A DNA stretch of 64,000 nucleotides. Origin: Treponema sp. UBA6988. GTDB taxonomy: Bacteria; Spirochaetota; Spirochaetia; Treponematales; Treponemataceae. Positions 62,925-64,000 of this stretch are shown here, in pieces; the stretch's first letter is position 1, and the number at the start of each line of letters is the position of its first letter. The stretch spans positions 37,973 to 101,972 of the forward strand of contig DJYC01000112.1 of the NCBI GenBank assembly GCA_002448445.1. Direction: 5' to 3'. A model generated the notes under the pieces. It made no database searches and was not told the DNA's origin. It saw only the letters and a list, made by a program, of their open reading frames with translations. Made by a program: the position numbers and the translations under genes.

Positions 62925-63131
62925 TCACCACGAGTCATTTTTTACGCTCTCCCACACAGTTGAAAGGCTTGTTTCCCTCATTTTCTGCAAAGATTCCTCT
63001 TCTGAATACTCATTGTTTAGGATTGAAGTCTTTTTGTTTATATTGTTTGCAACGAAATTAAGCAGATGAATCTGTTCTGCCAAAGAGAATGTTAATACTT
63101 GATTTTCTACATACGCGAGTGCATCTGACAT
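62925..63131 (-). CDS. antitoxin-like small protein
   Basis: 68 residues with a strong Shine-Dalgarno (GGAGG). Helical, ending SLQKMRETSLSTVWES, similar to small addiction-module antitoxins that have a DNA-binding or toxin-binding helix and a Trp near the C-terminus. No intact toxin follows, so the module may be broken. Confidence 0.45.
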   Translation of the reverse strand: MSDALAYVENQVLTFSLAEQIHLLNFVANNINKKTSILNNEYSEEESLQKMRETSLSTVWESVKNDSW

Positions 63132-63243
63132 ATTGGACCTCCACTTGCCATTATACCATAAAATTTAAGATTTTGCAGAAGAATAAGAAAAGAAGTCGTT
63201 ATAATACACAACATCAAGCCACGGAGGGATTTTTTGAGGCGAC

Positions 63244-63318
63244 TTACGCGGGATTGGAGGGGGCGCGGAGCGCGTGCGTAGCACCGGCCGGGAGGGTAAG
63301 CCCCGGAAAGCCCGTAAC
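63244..63318 (-). repeat. multi-hairpin repeat copy, altered left stem
   Basis: Minus strand GGGCTTTCCGGGGC, a GGGTAAGCCC-like degraded stem, GTGCTACGCA, stem GCGC-TCC-GCGC, CCCCTCCAATCCCGCG. The right module is intact. Confidence 0.65.
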
Positions 63319-63416
63319 AAGGGGCATGAAAGCCGATTGCAGAGTAAAAACAGATGGTAGAACAAGAAGGACTTCGTCCAAAAGACTCGTGCAAAAGATA
63401 GAAGTGGGGGCTTATA

Positions 63417-63445
63417 TCGACAGATTGGCGGAAAGGTTATATAAT
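63417..63445 (+). promoter_or_regulatory. promoter of the last gene (leaderless type)
   Basis: TCGACA (63417-63422), 17-nt spacer, TATAAT (63440-63445), 8 nt to ATG 63454. Confidence 0.6.
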
Positions 63446-63453
63446 AGAAGTTA

Positions 63454-64000
63454 ATGGTTATGAAAAAGCTTTTTATTTTTACTTTCCTCGCTTTTTTTTC
63501 TGCGGCCACTTTTTATTCCGAAGGTGAAGGCGGCATTACGGAAAAGAAGAAGGTGCTTTTTCTTAGCTCCTATTCGATGAAGGAAGAGGCTGTCATGCTG
63601 CAGATAAACGGCCTCACATCGATTCTTCCCGATGACAAATACGAGATTTCCTATGAATTTATGGATTCAAGGCGCTTTAATTCCACCTACGACACTTCGC
63701 TTTTTACGATTTACCTGCGCAGCAAGCTAACAAGGCAGACCGGCTTTGACTGCATAATTACGGGCGGCGACGAGGCGCTTTCTTTTTTGTACACCCATCC
63801 GACCATGCGGGGGGATTCGCCAGTCGTGTATTTTGGAATTCAAGATGACGAGCTCTGGGACAAGGCTCAGAAATTCAACTTTATGACTGGCATTTCCGGT
63901 ACTCCAGATTTTGCCGCCAACCTAAAGTTTGCATCCTCGCTCTTTCCGGGCACAAAGCACATAGTCTTTATCACCGACTCTTCGCGCGAGGGCTTTATTG
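63454..64000 (+). CDS. exported periplasmic-binding-type protein, 5' part only
   Basis: About 180 residues visible, cut by the window end. Signal peptide MVMKKLFIFTFLAFFSAATF precedes YSEG. KKVLFLSSYSMKEEAV, DCIITGGDEALSFLY, PVVYFGIQDDEL and TKHIVFITDSSREG follow the ABC_sub_bind/PF04392-like pattern. Such domains often serve as the sensor part of histidine kinases or GGDEF proteins in spirochaetes, so a signalling domain may follow outside the window. Confidence 0.75.
   Translation, partial: MVMKKLFIFTFLAFFSAATFYSEGEGGITEKKKVLFLSSYSMKEEAVMLQINGLTSILPDDKYEISYEFMDSRRFNSTYDTSLFTIYLRSKLTRQTGFDCIITGGDEALSFLYTHPTMRGDSPVVYFGIQDDELWDKAQKFNFMTGISGTPDFAANLKFASSLFPGTKHIVFITDSSREGFI

Overview
The window looks like a chromosome segment of a host-associated spirochaete, most likely Treponema. 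Support: an outer-sheath porin of the treponemal major sheath protein type, an XPB/ERCC3-type helicase, several Treponema-like lipoproteins, and the mix of sugar, amino-acid and anaerobic genes. There is no prophage, CRISPR array or conjugative element. All names come from reading motifs by eye; no database search was run.

Layout. 0.1-2.8 kb: three-gene ABC importer of the TrpX/BMP-like kind on the minus strand. 3-8.7 kb: MATE exporter, flavodiiron protein, an inactive-looking rhomboid, an outer-membrane barrel and small proteins. 9-13 kb: gatC-gatA-gatB (tRNA amidotransferase) split by repeats. 13-17.4 kb: IS200-type transposase, GH26 glycosidase, gene debris, a SAP/GyrI-like/DUF3781 operon and a YfcE phosphoesterase. 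17.7-21 kb: an orphan, degenerate JetD-like (Wadjet) protein, an M15 peptidase, a kinase with a damaged P-loop and a DUF3899 protein. 21-25.4 kb: MATE, flavoprotein, chagasin-like inhibitor, GH1 glucosidase. 25.4-26.2 kb: tRNA-Ala(GGC) followed by three duplications of its own 3' end. 26.4-31 kb: DUF456 protein and an XPB helicase with its partner. 31.6-39.4 kb: pncB, M18 aminopeptidase, an ABC-2 exporter operon and a large lipoprotein. 39.8-46.3 kb: nrdD with possible NrdR boxes, MATE, GGDEF protein, Rpn-type nuclease. 46.7-52.4 kb: 5'-truncated msp-like gene, cobalamin-type radical SAM protein, lytic transglycosylase. 52.6-58.7 kb: the most unusual locus, a nitrogenase-like D/K pair split over two divergent operons with an amino-acid-type ABC importer and a RibD-type reductase. 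58.7-62.1 kb: proA-proB with a PrsW-type protein and an unknown protein. 62.1-64 kb: repeats, antitoxin-like remnants and the start of a periplasmic-binding-type gene.

Two genome-scale signals run through the window. First, about a dozen intergenic copies of a modular multi-hairpin repeat whose stems differ between copies but stay complementary while linkers are conserved. Second, at least ten genes have a sigma70-like promoter whose -10 hexamer lies only 6-9 nt from the start codon, usually with an exact 17-nt spacer and no Shine-Dalgarno, which predicts frequent leaderless transcription. These promoters also decide several start codons.
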